Shown in pieces: positions 9,105 through 19,407 of a DNA stretch of 64,000 bases. Position numbers and translations under genes: made by a program. Position 1 is the stretch's first letter; each line of letters opens with the position of its first letter. The stretch spans positions 372,001-436,000 of the forward strand of contig NZ_WVHS01000001.1 of the NCBI RefSeq assembly GCF_009834915.1, given 5' to 3'. Source of the stretch: Hufsiella ginkgonis (GTDB taxonomy: Bacteria; Bacteroidota; Bacteroidia; Sphingobacteriales; Sphingobacteriaceae). The notes under the pieces were generated by a model. That model was not told the DNA's origin. It made no database searches and saw nothing but the letters and a program-made list of their open reading frames with translations.

Positions 9105-9407
9105 ATGTCAGGTGTTTGGGCAAAAATATCAAAATTAGGGTCATAAACTAAAAAGGAGATACTTAATTTATCTCCCTGATCGGATGTCGGACAGGGGCCT
9201 GCCTAAGGTACGTGAGGAACGTCAACCGTTATCTGGCATGTTATTTCCTTGGGCAAAATCATATGGAGGAACCCATCATGATGGTTTGTCATCCTGAGCC
9301 CGCCGAAGGAACACAGCTGTTCACAAACTAAAAAACCTTCCCGTTAAGGAAGGTCTTTTAAAATCAATTAAAATTACACGATATATGAAGAACGGTTGAG
9401 AGCGCTG
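9105..9407. other. Intergenic region with terminator and a possible dispersed-repeat fragment
   Basis: No credible gene is seen. The stretch at about 9288-9312 (TCATCCTGAGCCCGCCGAAG) resembles intergenic words that recur in many bacterial genomes, but no second copy is found in this window. The right end carries the hairpin at 9331-9358. Confidence 0.5.
9331..9358. terminator. Intrinsic terminator downstream of the DUF4097-like gene
   Basis: ACCTTCC (9335-9341) pairs with GGAAGGT (9348-9354) across a 6-base loop. A poly-A run on the left gives a U-tract on the minus strand, so it would terminate the sigma/anti-sigma/DUF4097 transcript. The right-hand T-run also allows plus-strand use. Confidence 0.8.
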
Positions 9408-10805
9408 TTATAAAAACTGCACTGAGCCGTAAGTAGATTTGATCGTCACCTTGGAGTCTGAGCCTTTGCCTCCATACTGTCCTTTATAATTTTGGGTAAA
9501 GCTCCGGCCCTTGGCGCCGTCTGCCGGGTCTTTACTGATGATGTTCACCTTATTATCAGCATAGTTAAACCCCGCATAGATCACGGTTACGTCGAAGCTC
9601 ACATTATTATCCCCCAGGTTGAGCGACATGGGAGAGAACGAGCTGTTGATCACCAGGTTTTTTCCCTTGGGATCGATCTGGTCGATCTTCAGCCCGCCGC
9701 TGTACTTCAGGTTCAGGTCGGCGCCGTTCGTTAGCTTACCGATGCGGCTTCCCGAGGCATAGTCGAGGTTAAGGTTCGCGTTGTTAGCCAGCTCGATATT
9801 TGCTTTGCCGTACTGGATGGTAAAGTTTCCTGACTCGAGGCTCGACACGGTTGCCGCCGAATAGCTCACCTTGATATTGTTGGCATTGTTAGTCAGCCTT
9901 CCCGCCTTAAGCGGACCATAGGAGATATTCGCGGTCACCTGCCCGTCGAAATCAGGCAGCTCAACGGAACCATATTTGTTGGTGATATCCAGGCCGCTTT
10001 TTGCCGGCATATAAACTACGTAGTTTACCTGCACACCACGACGTTCCACTACGCCATTGCTGCTTTTTATTCCCCACCAATTGTCTTTGTCCTGGGTTTT
10101 TTTGCGCTCGATGTTTGTTTTAAAGGTTACGAGGTTTCCTGCCTTACCGTCGTCGATGGTTACGCCATCCAGGAGCTCTTTCGCTTCTTCTTCGGTACTG
10201 TGATAGGCTTTGATCTCGATATCGACCTTCACCTCGTTTTTTGCCCAGGTGTTGATGGTCACTTTACCGTATTGATTGTTAATAGACAGCCTGTCGTTTG
10301 CCGATAGTGAATACGATTTGCTCACTGTTTTGCTTTTTTCTACTCCCTTAAAGTTCTTGGAATCGAAGGCGCTGTCGAAGTCGAAGCTGTGGTTAAGTCT
10401 TGTGGTAGCGGCGTTGATCCGCCCGTTCACGGCAGCTAACCGGTTGTCAAGATCCAACAGCTGGGTATGTGTCGTATAGGCCTGGTTGAGGCGGAGCTTT
10501 GCGGTGCTGTCGCGGTAAAGCTTCACCCTCTCCTGGTAAGCCTTGTTACGCTCTGCTGCGGCCCGGCTAATTTCTGCCGAGATCTTCTTGTTTACTTCGC
10601 GCAATTGTTTCTGCAGCTCCGTTTGCTGGTCTCTCAGGGCTTTCACCTCGGGGGTTTGGTAAATGGAGGTACGCGACCCCGCGATCGGTGACTTCGGTGC
10701 TTCCGCCGGCCTAGCCGGCGGCACAGGTTCCTGTGCAAAAGTGGTAACGGTTCCCAGGCCGAGCACTACGGCCAGCAGGAAGATTTTATATACTCTGTGT
10801 TTCAT
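9408..10805 (-). CDS. Exported DUF4097-like beta-repeat protein
   Basis: A 465-residue protein with a cleavable signal peptide (hydrophobic core after MKHRVYKIF, ending TTFAQ). After a proline-rich linker come about 90 residues of charged, coiled-coil-like sequence (EVKALRDQQTELQKQLREVN and onwards). The C-terminal two thirds repeat short beta strands (LSINNQYGKVTINTW, LDITNKYGSVELPDF, VTIKSTYGSVQF), as in DUF4097/DUF4098 adhesin-like proteins. Predicted to be periplasmic or surface-located, function unknown. Its start overlaps the end of the anti-sigma gene by 20 bases, so they are translationally coupled and it may be a sensor or effector of that sigma pair. Confidence 0.75.
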   Translation of the reverse strand: MKHRVYKIFLLAVVLGLGTVTTFAQEPVPPARPAEAPKSPIAGSRTSIYQTPEVKALRDQQTELQKQLREVNKKISAEISRAAAERNKAYQERVKLYRDSTAKLRLNQAYTTHTQLLDLDNRLAAVNGRINAATTRLNHSFDFDSAFDSKNFKGVEKSKTVSKSYSLSANDRLSINNQYGKVTINTWAKNEVKVDIEIKAYHSTEEEAKELLDGVTIDDGKAGNLVTFKTNIERKKTQDKDNWWGIKSSNGVVERRGVQVNYVVYMPAKSGLDITNKYGSVELPDFDGQVTANISYGPLKAGRLTNNANNIKVSYSAATVSSLESGNFTIQYGKANIELANNANLNLDYASGSRIGKLTNGADLNLKYSGGLKIDQIDPKGKNLVINSSFSPMSLNLGDNNVSFDVTVIYAGFNYADNKVNIISKDPADGAKGRSFTQNYKGQYGGKGSDSKVTIKSTYGSVQFL

Positions 10806-11334
10806 GTGTTTGTCCTTTTTTGATCTGGTTGATCTGTTGTATGATGGTTAATTGTTGATTCAGCACATCGATCTGTGTTTGCAAGTTCCGGATCATCGCT
10901 TTCACAGTTTCTTCCCGGTTAGGGCTGGTGGCCAAATCGTTTTGAAGCTTTTGGTAGTTCGTATCCATTTTGGCGATCTCGGATGCAAATTCCCTGTATA
11001 ATTGGGGATCTTCCTTTTCGATCCGCTTCAGTTCTTGCTGTTTATCTTCTATCATCGAGGCATATTGTACCTGCAGCTTGCCCATTTCGGGGCTCACCGA
11101 ACTGATATCGATGCTGTTATTCCCATGCTTCAGGAACAGCACACCTGCGGTAAGCACTACCAACAGCGCGGCGGCGACACGCACCACGAAGCTCAGTCTT
11201 ACCATCCTGGCTTTCTTTACCTGCTGTTTCTTGTCCAGCTGCTGCTCAATCCGCTCCCACAATCCTACCGGGGGCTCACACTCATCGAATTCCCGGCGGT
11301 TGCTCCTGATAAATTTTTCAAACTTCTCGCTCAT
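10786..11334 (-). CDS. Putative anti-sigma factor, single-pass membrane protein
   Basis: The 182-residue product has a cytoplasmic N-terminus (FDECEPPVGLWERIEQQL), one transmembrane segment at about residues 48-69 (VVRVAAALLVVLTAGVLFL) and a long helical, coiled-coil-rich periplasmic part. The PPxGLWERIE opening followed by a single membrane helix is common in Bacteroidota anti-sigma-like proteins encoded after an ECF sigma gene. No HxxxCxxC zinc anti-sigma motif is present. It lies 114 bases after the sigma gene on the same strand. The role is inferred from position and topology. Confidence 0.7.
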   Translation of the reverse strand: MSEKFEKFIRSNRREFDECEPPVGLWERIEQQLDKKQQVKKARMVRLSFVVRVAAALLVVLTAGVLFLKHGNNSIDISSVSPEMGKLQVQYASMIEDKQQELKRIEKEDPQLYREFASEIAKMDTNYQKLQNDLATSPNREETVKAMIRNLQTQIDVLNQQLTIIQQINQIKKGQTHETQSI

Positions 11335-11448
11335 TGTTCATTTCTTTAGTTAACAGCTATCGGCTTTTATCCCTTGCTTATGTTTAGACCCTGATCCCGG
11401 CTTCCGTCTCTTATGCCTCCGCAAAAAGCTGACCGCTGATAGCTTATC

Positions 11449-12054
11449 TCAATTATACTTCACTCCCTGCATCTTCAGCTGTTCCATCAGCTTCCGTTTT
11501 GCACGCATAAACTGGGTGCGCGACGTATTTTCGCTGATCTTAAGGATGTGTGCGATCTCCTCGTGATCATACCCTTCCAGCAGGTACAGGGAGAGTACCA
11601 CCCGGTATCCTTCCGGGAGCAGCTGGATCCCGCGTTTAACCTGCTGCACCTGGTATTGGATCTCTGCGTCGTCGTACCGGTCGTCGTCGGGAAGGTCCTC
11701 CACGTCGGTATCGTCGATCGGGATCAGTTCCATTTTCCGCTTTCGCAGGTGGCTGATCGACTTATTTACCACGATCTGTTTCATCCAGAGACCGAACGTG
11801 GTTTCCTGCCTGAAATCGCCAATACGCGCAAAAGCGTCAACGAAAGCATCCTGGAGCACATCGGCAGCCTCCCCTTCATGGTTCACGATGCGCATGGCGA
11901 TATTGAACATCGCTTTTGAATAAAGCTTGTACAACTCATAATGCGCTTTCCGGCTTCCCTGTTTGCACTCAACCACCAGGTTGTAGTGCTGATCGACATA
12001 AACAGCTTCCAAATTTCTAGCTTTCAAATAAAGAGACGTGACGATTTTCGGCAC
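11449..12054 (-). CDS. ECF-type RNA polymerase sigma factor
   Basis: A 201-residue sigma-70-family ECF protein. Region 2 spans about residues 22-95 (VVECKQGSRKAHYELYKLYS, then EAADVLQDAFVDAFARIGDF), region 4 about 135-195 (LLPEGYRVVLSLYLLEGYDH then EEIAHILKISENTSRTQFMR). No region 3 is present, as expected for ECF. The drawn start is GTG at 12054; a TTG at 12012 is an alternative, since no suitable in-frame ATG exists. It lies 32 bases after the last of seven permease genes and upstream of the putative anti-sigma gene, so it may be transcribed with both. Confidence 0.9.
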   Translation of the reverse strand: MPKIVTSLYLKARNLEAVYVDQHYNLVVECKQGSRKAHYELYKLYSKAMFNIAMRIVNHEGEAADVLQDAFVDAFARIGDFRQETTFGLWMKQIVVNKSISHLRKRKMELIPIDDTDVEDLPDDDRYDDAEIQYQVQQVKRGIQLLPEGYRVVLSLYLLEGYDHEEIAHILKISENTSRTQFMRAKRKLMEQLKMQGVKYN

Positions 12055-12086
12055 GTTGCATGCGGGCGGATATTTTTTGTCTGACG

Positions 12087-14453
12087 TTACTCATTTCTCA
12101 ACGATCTCACCGGGTTCGATGCCGCCGTGCGGAAGGTTTGCCAGCCGATGGTAAGGCCGCCGATGACGAACAATACCACGAATCCCGAGAGCACGGTGAA
12201 TACGCCGATCGAGGCATGGTATGCATAATTGCGGAGAAACATCATGCCGAAGGTAATCCCTGCCGGGAAGGCGATGAGCGCGGCAAAGCAGAGCAGCCAT
12301 ATAAAATCGCGGGAGAGCAGGAACACTACCTGGCTAACGGTGGCACCCATCACTTTACGGATGCCGACCTCCTTGGTCCGCACCTCGGAAGTATAGGTGA
12401 CCATGCCAAGCAGGCCGAGGCAGGCGATAGAGAGCACCATACCGGTAAACACGCCTATAAAGAGCTGGTCTTCGGCATGGAAATGATGATCGTACAGCTC
12501 CTGTTCGTACCAGCGGATCTCCTGTTGCGAAGGCTTGATAATGCCAGCGAGGCGTTGAGAAACACCCGCGACTACCTGCTCCGGCGCCGCCGAGGCCGAC
12601 ACTTTAACCTGCAGGAGCCGGAAGCTCTTTGGCTGGTAGCGGATCATGAGCGGATCGATCCCATATTTCATGCTCATAAAATGAAAATCTTTTACCACAC
12701 CGGATACCCGGGCCGATACCGAGTCGCTGAGCCACACCAGCTGACCGATCGCTTCCGCGGGGTTACGTAAATGCAGCGCGGCAATAGCCCTTTCGTTGAG
12801 CAGTACGGCCGTACCCGCCGAGTCGGATGCGGAAGCGGGCAGGTTGTCGCCAGCCAGCAGCGTCAGCCCGAACACCGGCACGAAATTCGCATCGGCGGCT
12901 TGCACACAGACCTTGGCCGCCACCTGTTTATCAGCCGTTTGCGCGGTTATCTCCGCGGGATGCGAAAGCGCCATTAAACCCGAGCTGGCCGTTACCTGTT
13001 CTATCCCTGGTTGTTTAAGCACTTCGGCCGTTACGATACGTGCATCTTTATCATCCAGGCCGATGTTCAGAATATTGCTTTTTGTAAAACCATACTGGCC
13101 TGTTCCCATAAAATTCATCTGGCGGTACATTACCAGCATAAAAATGATCCCCGTAAGGGAAATGGCGAACTGTGACACCACCAGTACCTTGCGCAGCGTA
13201 AGCCCTTTAAATACCAGGGGTTTGTTTTGTCCCTTCAATGCCATTACCGGGCTGAATGAGGCCAGCAGCCTTGCCGGCACCAGGCCTGCCAGCAACCCGG
13301 CTACGAGTGTGAAGGAAACCAGGATGATCCAGAGCTTAGCGTCCCACTGTACGCCGTCGACAATTTTTTTCACCACGTTGAGCGACTGCAAGGGCTGCAG
13401 CATGCCGATAGAAAGCAGGAGGGCAAAAGCCGACAAGATCATCGACTCCACCACGAACTGCGCCCATAAATGCCATTTGCGTGCACCGATCACCTTGCGG
13501 ACGCCCACTTCGCGCGCACGGGTAAGCGAACGTGCGAGGGTGAGGTTTACATAATTGAACCCGGCCAGCAGGAGTGTTACCAGGCCCACCCCGATCTGGA
13601 CCAGGATAACCGACATGTCTACCTGGTGCCCGGCGATGACGAGCAGCCCTTCCCTATCCGGGCTGATTGCCGCAAGCTGCTGCGCGCGAAAGCCCATCGA
13701 TCGGATGACGGAAGCCGACATTTCTTTCGTCGCCAGGGTGCCGATAGCCGGCAGCACCTTATCCAGCGCCGCCCGGGAGATGCCGTCTTTAAGCCTCACA
13801 TAGGTAAAACAGGCAGCCTCACTCCAGGTCGAATCCGGTTTGCGTTCGCCCCTGATCTCCCGCAGCGTAGAAGCGGCCGCGAAAGCTTTACAATCGAAAT
13901 GCGTTTTGCCGGCAGGCTTCGCCAGGATACCGGTAACGGTAAATGCATTCCCGGTTTTTCTTTTTAACGTTTTGCCGATGGGATCTTTTTTTCCAAAAAA
14001 ACGGGTAGCGGTCGCCTGGTCGATCACGATGGTGTAAGGATCGCCGGAAAAGCTGCCTCTTTGCAGCCGGAAGCCAAAAACACGGAAGAAGTCGGGGTCT
14101 ACATAGCTTAATTCCTGCGGAAGCATGTCGGTCTCCGTCGACAACTCCATCCGGGCAGGAAAAACCTGTACACATTCTTTCGTAAAACTGTACTTCCGTA
14201 ACATATTTCCTACCTGTATCGGCGTGCTGGCCCAGGCGCTTTCCTTGCCCTCTTTCAACTCCAGGTCGGTAATAATGCGGTAAGTTTGTTCCGGGTACGG
14301 ATGAAAAAGATCATAGTCATAAGCCGATTTAAGGTCTATCAGCGCCAGCAGTGATACTGCCATTCCGGCGGCCAGCCCGAAAATATTTATAAAGGAAAAC
14401 AGCTTGTGTTTCCAGAGGTTGCGCAGGGCGATTTTGAAGTAGCTTTTTAGCAT
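12087..14453 (-). CDS. MacB/FtsX-like ABC transporter permease (seventh in the array)
   Basis: A 788-residue permease with the array's standard plan: N-terminal helix (NLWKHKLFSFINIFGLAAGM), periplasmic MacB-type domain, FtsX domain, second periplasmic domain, second FtsX domain. Coupling-helix-like motifs are REVGVRKVIGARKWHL and KEVGIRKVMGATVSQ, and it ends NPVRSLRNE. The 98-base gap before it is the largest in the array, so it may have its own promoter. The ECF sigma gene follows 32 bases downstream. The substrate is unknown. Confidence 0.88.
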   Translation of the reverse strand: MLKSYFKIALRNLWKHKLFSFINIFGLAAGMAVSLLALIDLKSAYDYDLFHPYPEQTYRIITDLELKEGKESAWASTPIQVGNMLRKYSFTKECVQVFPARMELSTETDMLPQELSYVDPDFFRVFGFRLQRGSFSGDPYTIVIDQATATRFFGKKDPIGKTLKRKTGNAFTVTGILAKPAGKTHFDCKAFAAASTLREIRGERKPDSTWSEAACFTYVRLKDGISRAALDKVLPAIGTLATKEMSASVIRSMGFRAQQLAAISPDREGLLVIAGHQVDMSVILVQIGVGLVTLLLAGFNYVNLTLARSLTRAREVGVRKVIGARKWHLWAQFVVESMILSAFALLLSIGMLQPLQSLNVVKKIVDGVQWDAKLWIILVSFTLVAGLLAGLVPARLLASFSPVMALKGQNKPLVFKGLTLRKVLVVSQFAISLTGIIFMLVMYRQMNFMGTGQYGFTKSNILNIGLDDKDARIVTAEVLKQPGIEQVTASSGLMALSHPAEITAQTADKQVAAKVCVQAADANFVPVFGLTLLAGDNLPASASDSAGTAVLLNERAIAALHLRNPAEAIGQLVWLSDSVSARVSGVVKDFHFMSMKYGIDPLMIRYQPKSFRLLQVKVSASAAPEQVVAGVSQRLAGIIKPSQQEIRWYEQELYDHHFHAEDQLFIGVFTGMVLSIACLGLLGMVTYTSEVRTKEVGIRKVMGATVSQVVFLLSRDFIWLLCFAALIAFPAGITFGMMFLRNYAYHASIGVFTVLSGFVVLFVIGGLTIGWQTFRTAASNPVRSLRNE

Positions 14454-14551
14454 AACAGAACTTTTGGTTGGACGTGTTACAGGATACGGGTTAATATGAG
14501 GTTCTCAACTTATAAGAATATCTGGGCGCTGGGCGGTACATCCAACGTTTA

Positions 14552-16951
14552 CTACTCTGTTCGCAAAGAATGCGCGGGGTTTGCCCGCGCGATCCGGGAA
14601 GTCTGGATGCCAATCAATATCACGGTAAGGAAGACCAGTACCACGATACAACCTGCAAAAGGAAAGACAGTGAGCGTGATGCGGTAGGCATAATCATTAA
14701 GCCATCGCTGTGCAAGGTACCAGGCAAAAGGACAGGCAACGATGGCAGACAACAGCGCAACCGGCAGAAAATCCTTCAGGAAGAGCGAGGTGATACCCGA
14801 TACGGAGGAGCCTAACACCCTCCGGATACCGATCTCGCGCGTGCGTTTCTGGATGCCGAGCGAAACCAACCCGGCAATGCCCAGCAACACGATGAGCAGG
14901 GACAGCGCGGTAGCCAGCTGCGACGCACGCTGCAAACGGATCTCCGCACGATAGAGTTTTTGCAGGGAATCGTCCATAAAGCTGTAATCGAACGCGGCGC
15001 CGGGCAGCGCGCGCGACCACCTTTGCTGCAGGAGCTGCATGGACTTCGCAACATTGCCCGGGCGCATCTTGAATGATAAATAGCGATAAATAGTCAAGGA
15101 TTTTACGTGACTAAATACCAGCGGCTTTACCGCGTCGTGCATAGAGCCGAAGTGGAAATCCTTTACTACGCCAATAATATTTAACGAGGTGGGCAGCCCT
15201 GCTATTTTTAACCGCTGCCCGACTGCTTCTGCCGGCCGCCGCCACCCCAGGGCGCGTGCATGCGATTCGTTGATCACCACTTGCGTAGAATCGGCTATCG
15301 TTCCGAAGAATCGGCCGGCGCTTAACCGAAGCTGGTAAACGGACGCAAAATGCTCGTCGGTAGTCAGCGACTCCGCGGAGACGGACCGTGTACTGTCGAG
15401 CCCGTTTCCATAGGCCTGCACGGTGGAGCCCGCTTTCCCGTCGGGAACTACGTAGGTGAGTGTAGCAGACTGTACTTGCGGCATCCGTTCGAATTCATCG
15501 CGGATGTTCAGCATACGGGCTACGCCTTTTGCCGACCAATCGCGCGGTACCGGGAGCGATACCACGTAATCCTTATTATATCCCAGGTCTGCGCCGAAGA
15601 AATAAGCGACCTGCCGCGAGATCACGAACGCCCCGGTAAGCACCACGGCTGCGGTAAAGAACTGGAATCCCACGAGCATCTTTCGCATAACCATGCTTTC
15701 GCCGGGCGTTTTTAATTTCCCCTTGATCGCATCTGCGGCCTTAAACGATGCGAGGATAAATGCGGGATAAAACCCGGCCGTCACCCCCACTACCAGCGTG
15801 ATCACCAGCGGTATGAACAGGAAATACACCGGGTACGCCGTAAGCGCGGGAAGGGCACTGCCGATCATCCCGCTAAAAAACGGCGCTGCCAGCTTGTACC
15901 AGGCCACAGACAGCAGCGTGGAGAAAAACACGAGCACGGTAGCTTCCGTGAGGAACTGCAGGATGAGCTCGCTTTTAAGTCCCCCGGCTACTTTGCGTAC
16001 ACCGATCTCCCGCATCCGCGAAGACGAGCGGCTGACGGCGATATTCACGAAATTGACGACCGCCATGGCGAGAATGAACAGGGCCGTACATGCCAGTACT
16101 ATCAGCATTTTACGGACCGCACCCTGGTTGGCGTCCAGGTAGTACTGTTTTAAAGGGAGCAAATAAGGCGTAAGATTAGCCGCAATGGCCCCGGGTGCAT
16201 GCCGTTTAAGTAATTGAGCCACGGGCTTCCTCAAATCGGCGGGCTGCACGCCCCGTTTCAGCTTGATAAAAGTAACGATGTACGGATTGTTCCATTGGTC
16301 GAGGTCCCGTCCGAAAAATGCCGCATCGCGCTGCGAAAGATAAAACTGGTTGTCGTTGCCTTCATTCAGGTGAGTTACTGAATTTTCGCCGGATTTGGCA
16401 AGCACACCTGTAATCTTAAAATCGTGCCGGGTACCCGAAAAACTTTCGATGGTAAGGTGCTGCCCCACCACATCTGTTTTGCCGAAATACTTCTCCGCGC
16501 GTTCCGCCGTGATCACTACAGAAAACGGTTCGTTAAACGCATTTCCGGCACTTCCGTGGAGCAGCGGGAAACCATATAGCGACAGCAGCGTGCTATCGCC
16601 GATCTGCAATCCTTCCCGGAAGTGTTTTTCGCCGGAGGATACCGTAGACATGATGCCGTCAAAACGATAAAAGCCTTCCACCAGGTTCGGGTAATCTGTC
16701 GCCAGGCTTTTGGCCAGCGGCCCGATGGAGGTCATTTCAATGCCCATATCAGGCGCCTTCCACCTGCTTTGGATAATGTACTGGCGATCGCTGTCGGTCA
16801 GCGAAGCATTCACCTGCAACTCGTTCCAGATATGGCCGCCAACAAGAAAGAAGAAAGCCAGGCCGACAGAAAGACCAGCAATATTAAGCACGGAATACAG
16901 CTTGTGCTTTAAAAGGTTTCGAAAAGCAAGGGTAAGATTGGTTTTGAACAT
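14552..16951 (-). CDS. MacB/FtsX-like ABC transporter permease (sixth in the array)
   Basis: A 799-residue duplicated-FtsX permease. Membrane helices are visible at about residues 20-42, 285-305, 340-360, 385-405 and 425-450, with three more in the last 130 residues. Coupling motifs are REIGVRKVAGGLKSEL and REIGIRRVLGSSVSG. It ends RIARANPAHSLRTE rather than the QSVKAALANPV form of its neighbours, so it is one of the more diverged copies. It starts 11 bases after the stop of the fifth permease. Confidence 0.88.
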   Translation of the reverse strand: MFKTNLTLAFRNLLKHKLYSVLNIAGLSVGLAFFFLVGGHIWNELQVNASLTDSDRQYIIQSRWKAPDMGIEMTSIGPLAKSLATDYPNLVEGFYRFDGIMSTVSSGEKHFREGLQIGDSTLLSLYGFPLLHGSAGNAFNEPFSVVITAERAEKYFGKTDVVGQHLTIESFSGTRHDFKITGVLAKSGENSVTHLNEGNDNQFYLSQRDAAFFGRDLDQWNNPYIVTFIKLKRGVQPADLRKPVAQLLKRHAPGAIAANLTPYLLPLKQYYLDANQGAVRKMLIVLACTALFILAMAVVNFVNIAVSRSSSRMREIGVRKVAGGLKSELILQFLTEATVLVFFSTLLSVAWYKLAAPFFSGMIGSALPALTAYPVYFLFIPLVITLVVGVTAGFYPAFILASFKAADAIKGKLKTPGESMVMRKMLVGFQFFTAAVVLTGAFVISRQVAYFFGADLGYNKDYVVSLPVPRDWSAKGVARMLNIRDEFERMPQVQSATLTYVVPDGKAGSTVQAYGNGLDSTRSVSAESLTTDEHFASVYQLRLSAGRFFGTIADSTQVVINESHARALGWRRPAEAVGQRLKIAGLPTSLNIIGVVKDFHFGSMHDAVKPLVFSHVKSLTIYRYLSFKMRPGNVAKSMQLLQQRWSRALPGAAFDYSFMDDSLQKLYRAEIRLQRASQLATALSLLIVLLGIAGLVSLGIQKRTREIGIRRVLGSSVSGITSLFLKDFLPVALLSAIVACPFAWYLAQRWLNDYAYRITLTVFPFAGCIVVLVFLTVILIGIQTSRIARANPAHSLRTE

Positions 16952-16962
16952 GTTATGTGATA

Positions 16963-19383
16963 TTATTCTGTGCGAAGCGCGTCCACCGGGTTGGCCAGTG
17001 CCGCTTTAACGGACTGGAAGCTTACCGTAAACAACGAGATCAGCAGTGCGATAAAACCCGCCAGCCCGAACATCCACCATTGCAGCTCGATGCGGTAAGC
17101 GAAATCCTGCAGCCAGAGATTCATAAGGTACCAGCCTACCGGCGAGGCGATAACGATGGCCAGGACGACCAATTTAAGGAAATCGCCGGAAAGCAAGCCC
17201 GTCACCTGCAATACGGTGGCGCCAAGTGTTTTGCGGATACCGATCTCTTTCACACGCTGTTCGGCTGTAAAGGCGGCCAGGCCGAAGAGCCCCAGGCAGG
17301 CCAGGAAGAGTACCAGCAGGCTAAAGAAGGTAAATAGTTGTTCCAGTTTGCTTTCGGCGCGGTACTGCTCGTCGAGCTGGTCGCTTACCCAATTATATTC
17401 GATGGTCTTTTCCGGGTAGAATTTGGCCCACAGCCGGTTAATTCCCTTCAGCACCTGCGCATGGGTACCCGGACGCACACGTACCAGCAGGTTACCATAT
17501 TGCTGATCGCGGTGCGCCTGGATAAGGCAAGGCATCAGCGAATGATGGAGCGATTCGTTGTGAAAGTCCTTCACCACACCAATGGGAATGCCCCGTAAAC
17601 CGGGAACAGGCTCATTCATCTTGTTAATTCCCAGTAACCTGGCCGTGTAGGCGGTAACCAGGGCGGGTTGCGTTTTACCGGCCTCTTCAAATTCTGTCCA
17701 CTCTTTTCGCTGCAGCGAATCGGCATTCAGGGCATCTGTGGGGCGGGCGCGGTCGAACAACCTGCCATCGGCCAGCTGCAGCTTTAGGGTAGCCGGCAGG
17801 TCTACATCGCCATTGATATAATTTACGCGGATCTTATTTCCCTTCTGCCGGGGATCATCGATCTCCGTAGACATGCTGCCTGCGCCGCCAGACGGGTACC
17901 AGTTAGTGATGCTTGCATTTAATGCGCCGTTCAGTTTGAGCACCTCCTGTTTAAATGCCTGGCCTTGTGTGCCTAACTCCGTCCACTTGATGGTGAGCAG
18001 GTCGTTGCGGTCGAATCCGAGGTCCTTGGTACCCATATAATGTAACTGGAACTGGATCACGCAGGTAGCCACCAGCACGAGCATGGAAATTGCGAACTGG
18101 CTAACCACCAGTCCCTTCCGCAGGAAACCGGTATCCGTTTTTACCGATAGTTTTCCTTTGAGGATGCTTACCGGCTTCGCGGCCGAAATGAGCAGCGCCG
18201 GGTAAATGCCCGTAAGAAGGCTCACCAGCAGCACCGAGCCGCAGGTAACTGCGAACAAACCGGCGCTTCCGGCAAGACTGACGGTGAGCGGGTGACCAAG
18301 AAATACTTCTACCGGGCGGAGAAAGATCCCGTAAAACACCAGCGCCATAGAGAACGACAGTACAAAGAACAACAGCGATTCAACCAGGAACTGCATCACC
18401 AGCACCCGTTTTTCGGCACCGAGCAATTTGCGCATTCCAGCTTCCTTTACACGGCGTAATGCCCTTGCAGTGGTAAGATTTACGAAATTAATACAGGCGA
18501 TAAGGATCAGGAGAACGGCGACGCCGGAAAAAACATACACGTTCCTGAGGTTGCCCTTTATTTCTTGTCCTTCATCGAAATCCGATTGAAGATATACCTC
18601 CTTTATCGGCTGGAATGCATAGGAATACTTGGCCTTGCCGCCGGTGAAGCGGTTGTACCATTTGTTCACTTTAGCGGTAAATCCCGGGATGTCGGTACCC
18701 GGTTTTAACAGCACGTATTGCGGCGAAAAAGAGCCGTATTCCTCTTTATAAAGCTCCTCGTGTTTTGCCTCGCGTACCACCATCACGTCTGCGCGCAAGT
18801 GCGTATTGGCCGGAATGTCTTTAATAACCCCGGTGATCACGTAGGTTTTCGGTTTACCATATCCCGGGAGGGAGGTGATGGTTTTCCCCGTCGGGTCTGC
18901 CTCCCCAAAATACTGTTTGCTGATCTTTTCCGTGAGTACCAGGTTCGGCATGCCGGTCACCAGTGTTTTCGGATTGCCCTTTACCACCGTAAAATCGAGC
19001 ATATTCCAAACGGAAGGATACGTGGAAAGGCTTTTTACCTTCACTCCCTGCCCCTCTTCGGCAAACTTTAACCTGTTCTCGTTGGCGGAGATGCCGCAGA
19101 AATCCGTCACCTCCGGGAAATTACGCTTCAACTCTCCGCTGATCCCCAGGAAAGGACGCGACGATCGCTCTTCCACGTTTTTGTTATCGCGGTTTATGCT
19201 GATGATCCGGTAAAGGTTATCGGCCCTGGTCCATTGGTGGTCATATGAAAGGTCATCGAGCACCACCGTGGCTACCAACAGGCAGGCCGCCATACCGATG
19301 GTTAGTCCTAACAGGTTAATGGTAGAGTACACCTTGTTTTTAAAAAGGTTACGTGCTGCAAGTTTAAGGTTGGTAGTTAACAT
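16963..19383 (-). CDS. MacB/FtsX-like ABC transporter permease (fifth in the array)
   Basis: An 806-residue permease beginning NLKLAARNLFKNKVYSTINL. The first coupling motif is altered to KEAGMRKLLGAEKRVL, while the second is canonical, KEIGIRKTLGATVLQ. The C-terminus QSVKAALANPVDALRTE is shared in form with the fourth copy. It begins 24 bases after the fourth permease. The periplasmic MacB-like domains carry the usual YFGEADPTGK and GVVKDFHNESLH segments. Confidence 0.88.
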   Translation of the reverse strand: MLTTNLKLAARNLFKNKVYSTINLLGLTIGMAACLLVATVVLDDLSYDHQWTRADNLYRIISINRDNKNVEERSSRPFLGISGELKRNFPEVTDFCGISANENRLKFAEEGQGVKVKSLSTYPSVWNMLDFTVVKGNPKTLVTGMPNLVLTEKISKQYFGEADPTGKTITSLPGYGKPKTYVITGVIKDIPANTHLRADVMVVREAKHEELYKEEYGSFSPQYVLLKPGTDIPGFTAKVNKWYNRFTGGKAKYSYAFQPIKEVYLQSDFDEGQEIKGNLRNVYVFSGVAVLLILIACINFVNLTTARALRRVKEAGMRKLLGAEKRVLVMQFLVESLLFFVLSFSMALVFYGIFLRPVEVFLGHPLTVSLAGSAGLFAVTCGSVLLVSLLTGIYPALLISAAKPVSILKGKLSVKTDTGFLRKGLVVSQFAISMLVLVATCVIQFQLHYMGTKDLGFDRNDLLTIKWTELGTQGQAFKQEVLKLNGALNASITNWYPSGGAGSMSTEIDDPRQKGNKIRVNYINGDVDLPATLKLQLADGRLFDRARPTDALNADSLQRKEWTEFEEAGKTQPALVTAYTARLLGINKMNEPVPGLRGIPIGVVKDFHNESLHHSLMPCLIQAHRDQQYGNLLVRVRPGTHAQVLKGINRLWAKFYPEKTIEYNWVSDQLDEQYRAESKLEQLFTFFSLLVLFLACLGLFGLAAFTAEQRVKEIGIRKTLGATVLQVTGLLSGDFLKLVVLAIVIASPVGWYLMNLWLQDFAYRIELQWWMFGLAGFIALLISLFTVSFQSVKAALANPVDALRTE

Positions 19384-19407
19384 GGGTTCTCTTTTTTAAT
19401 CAGTTAT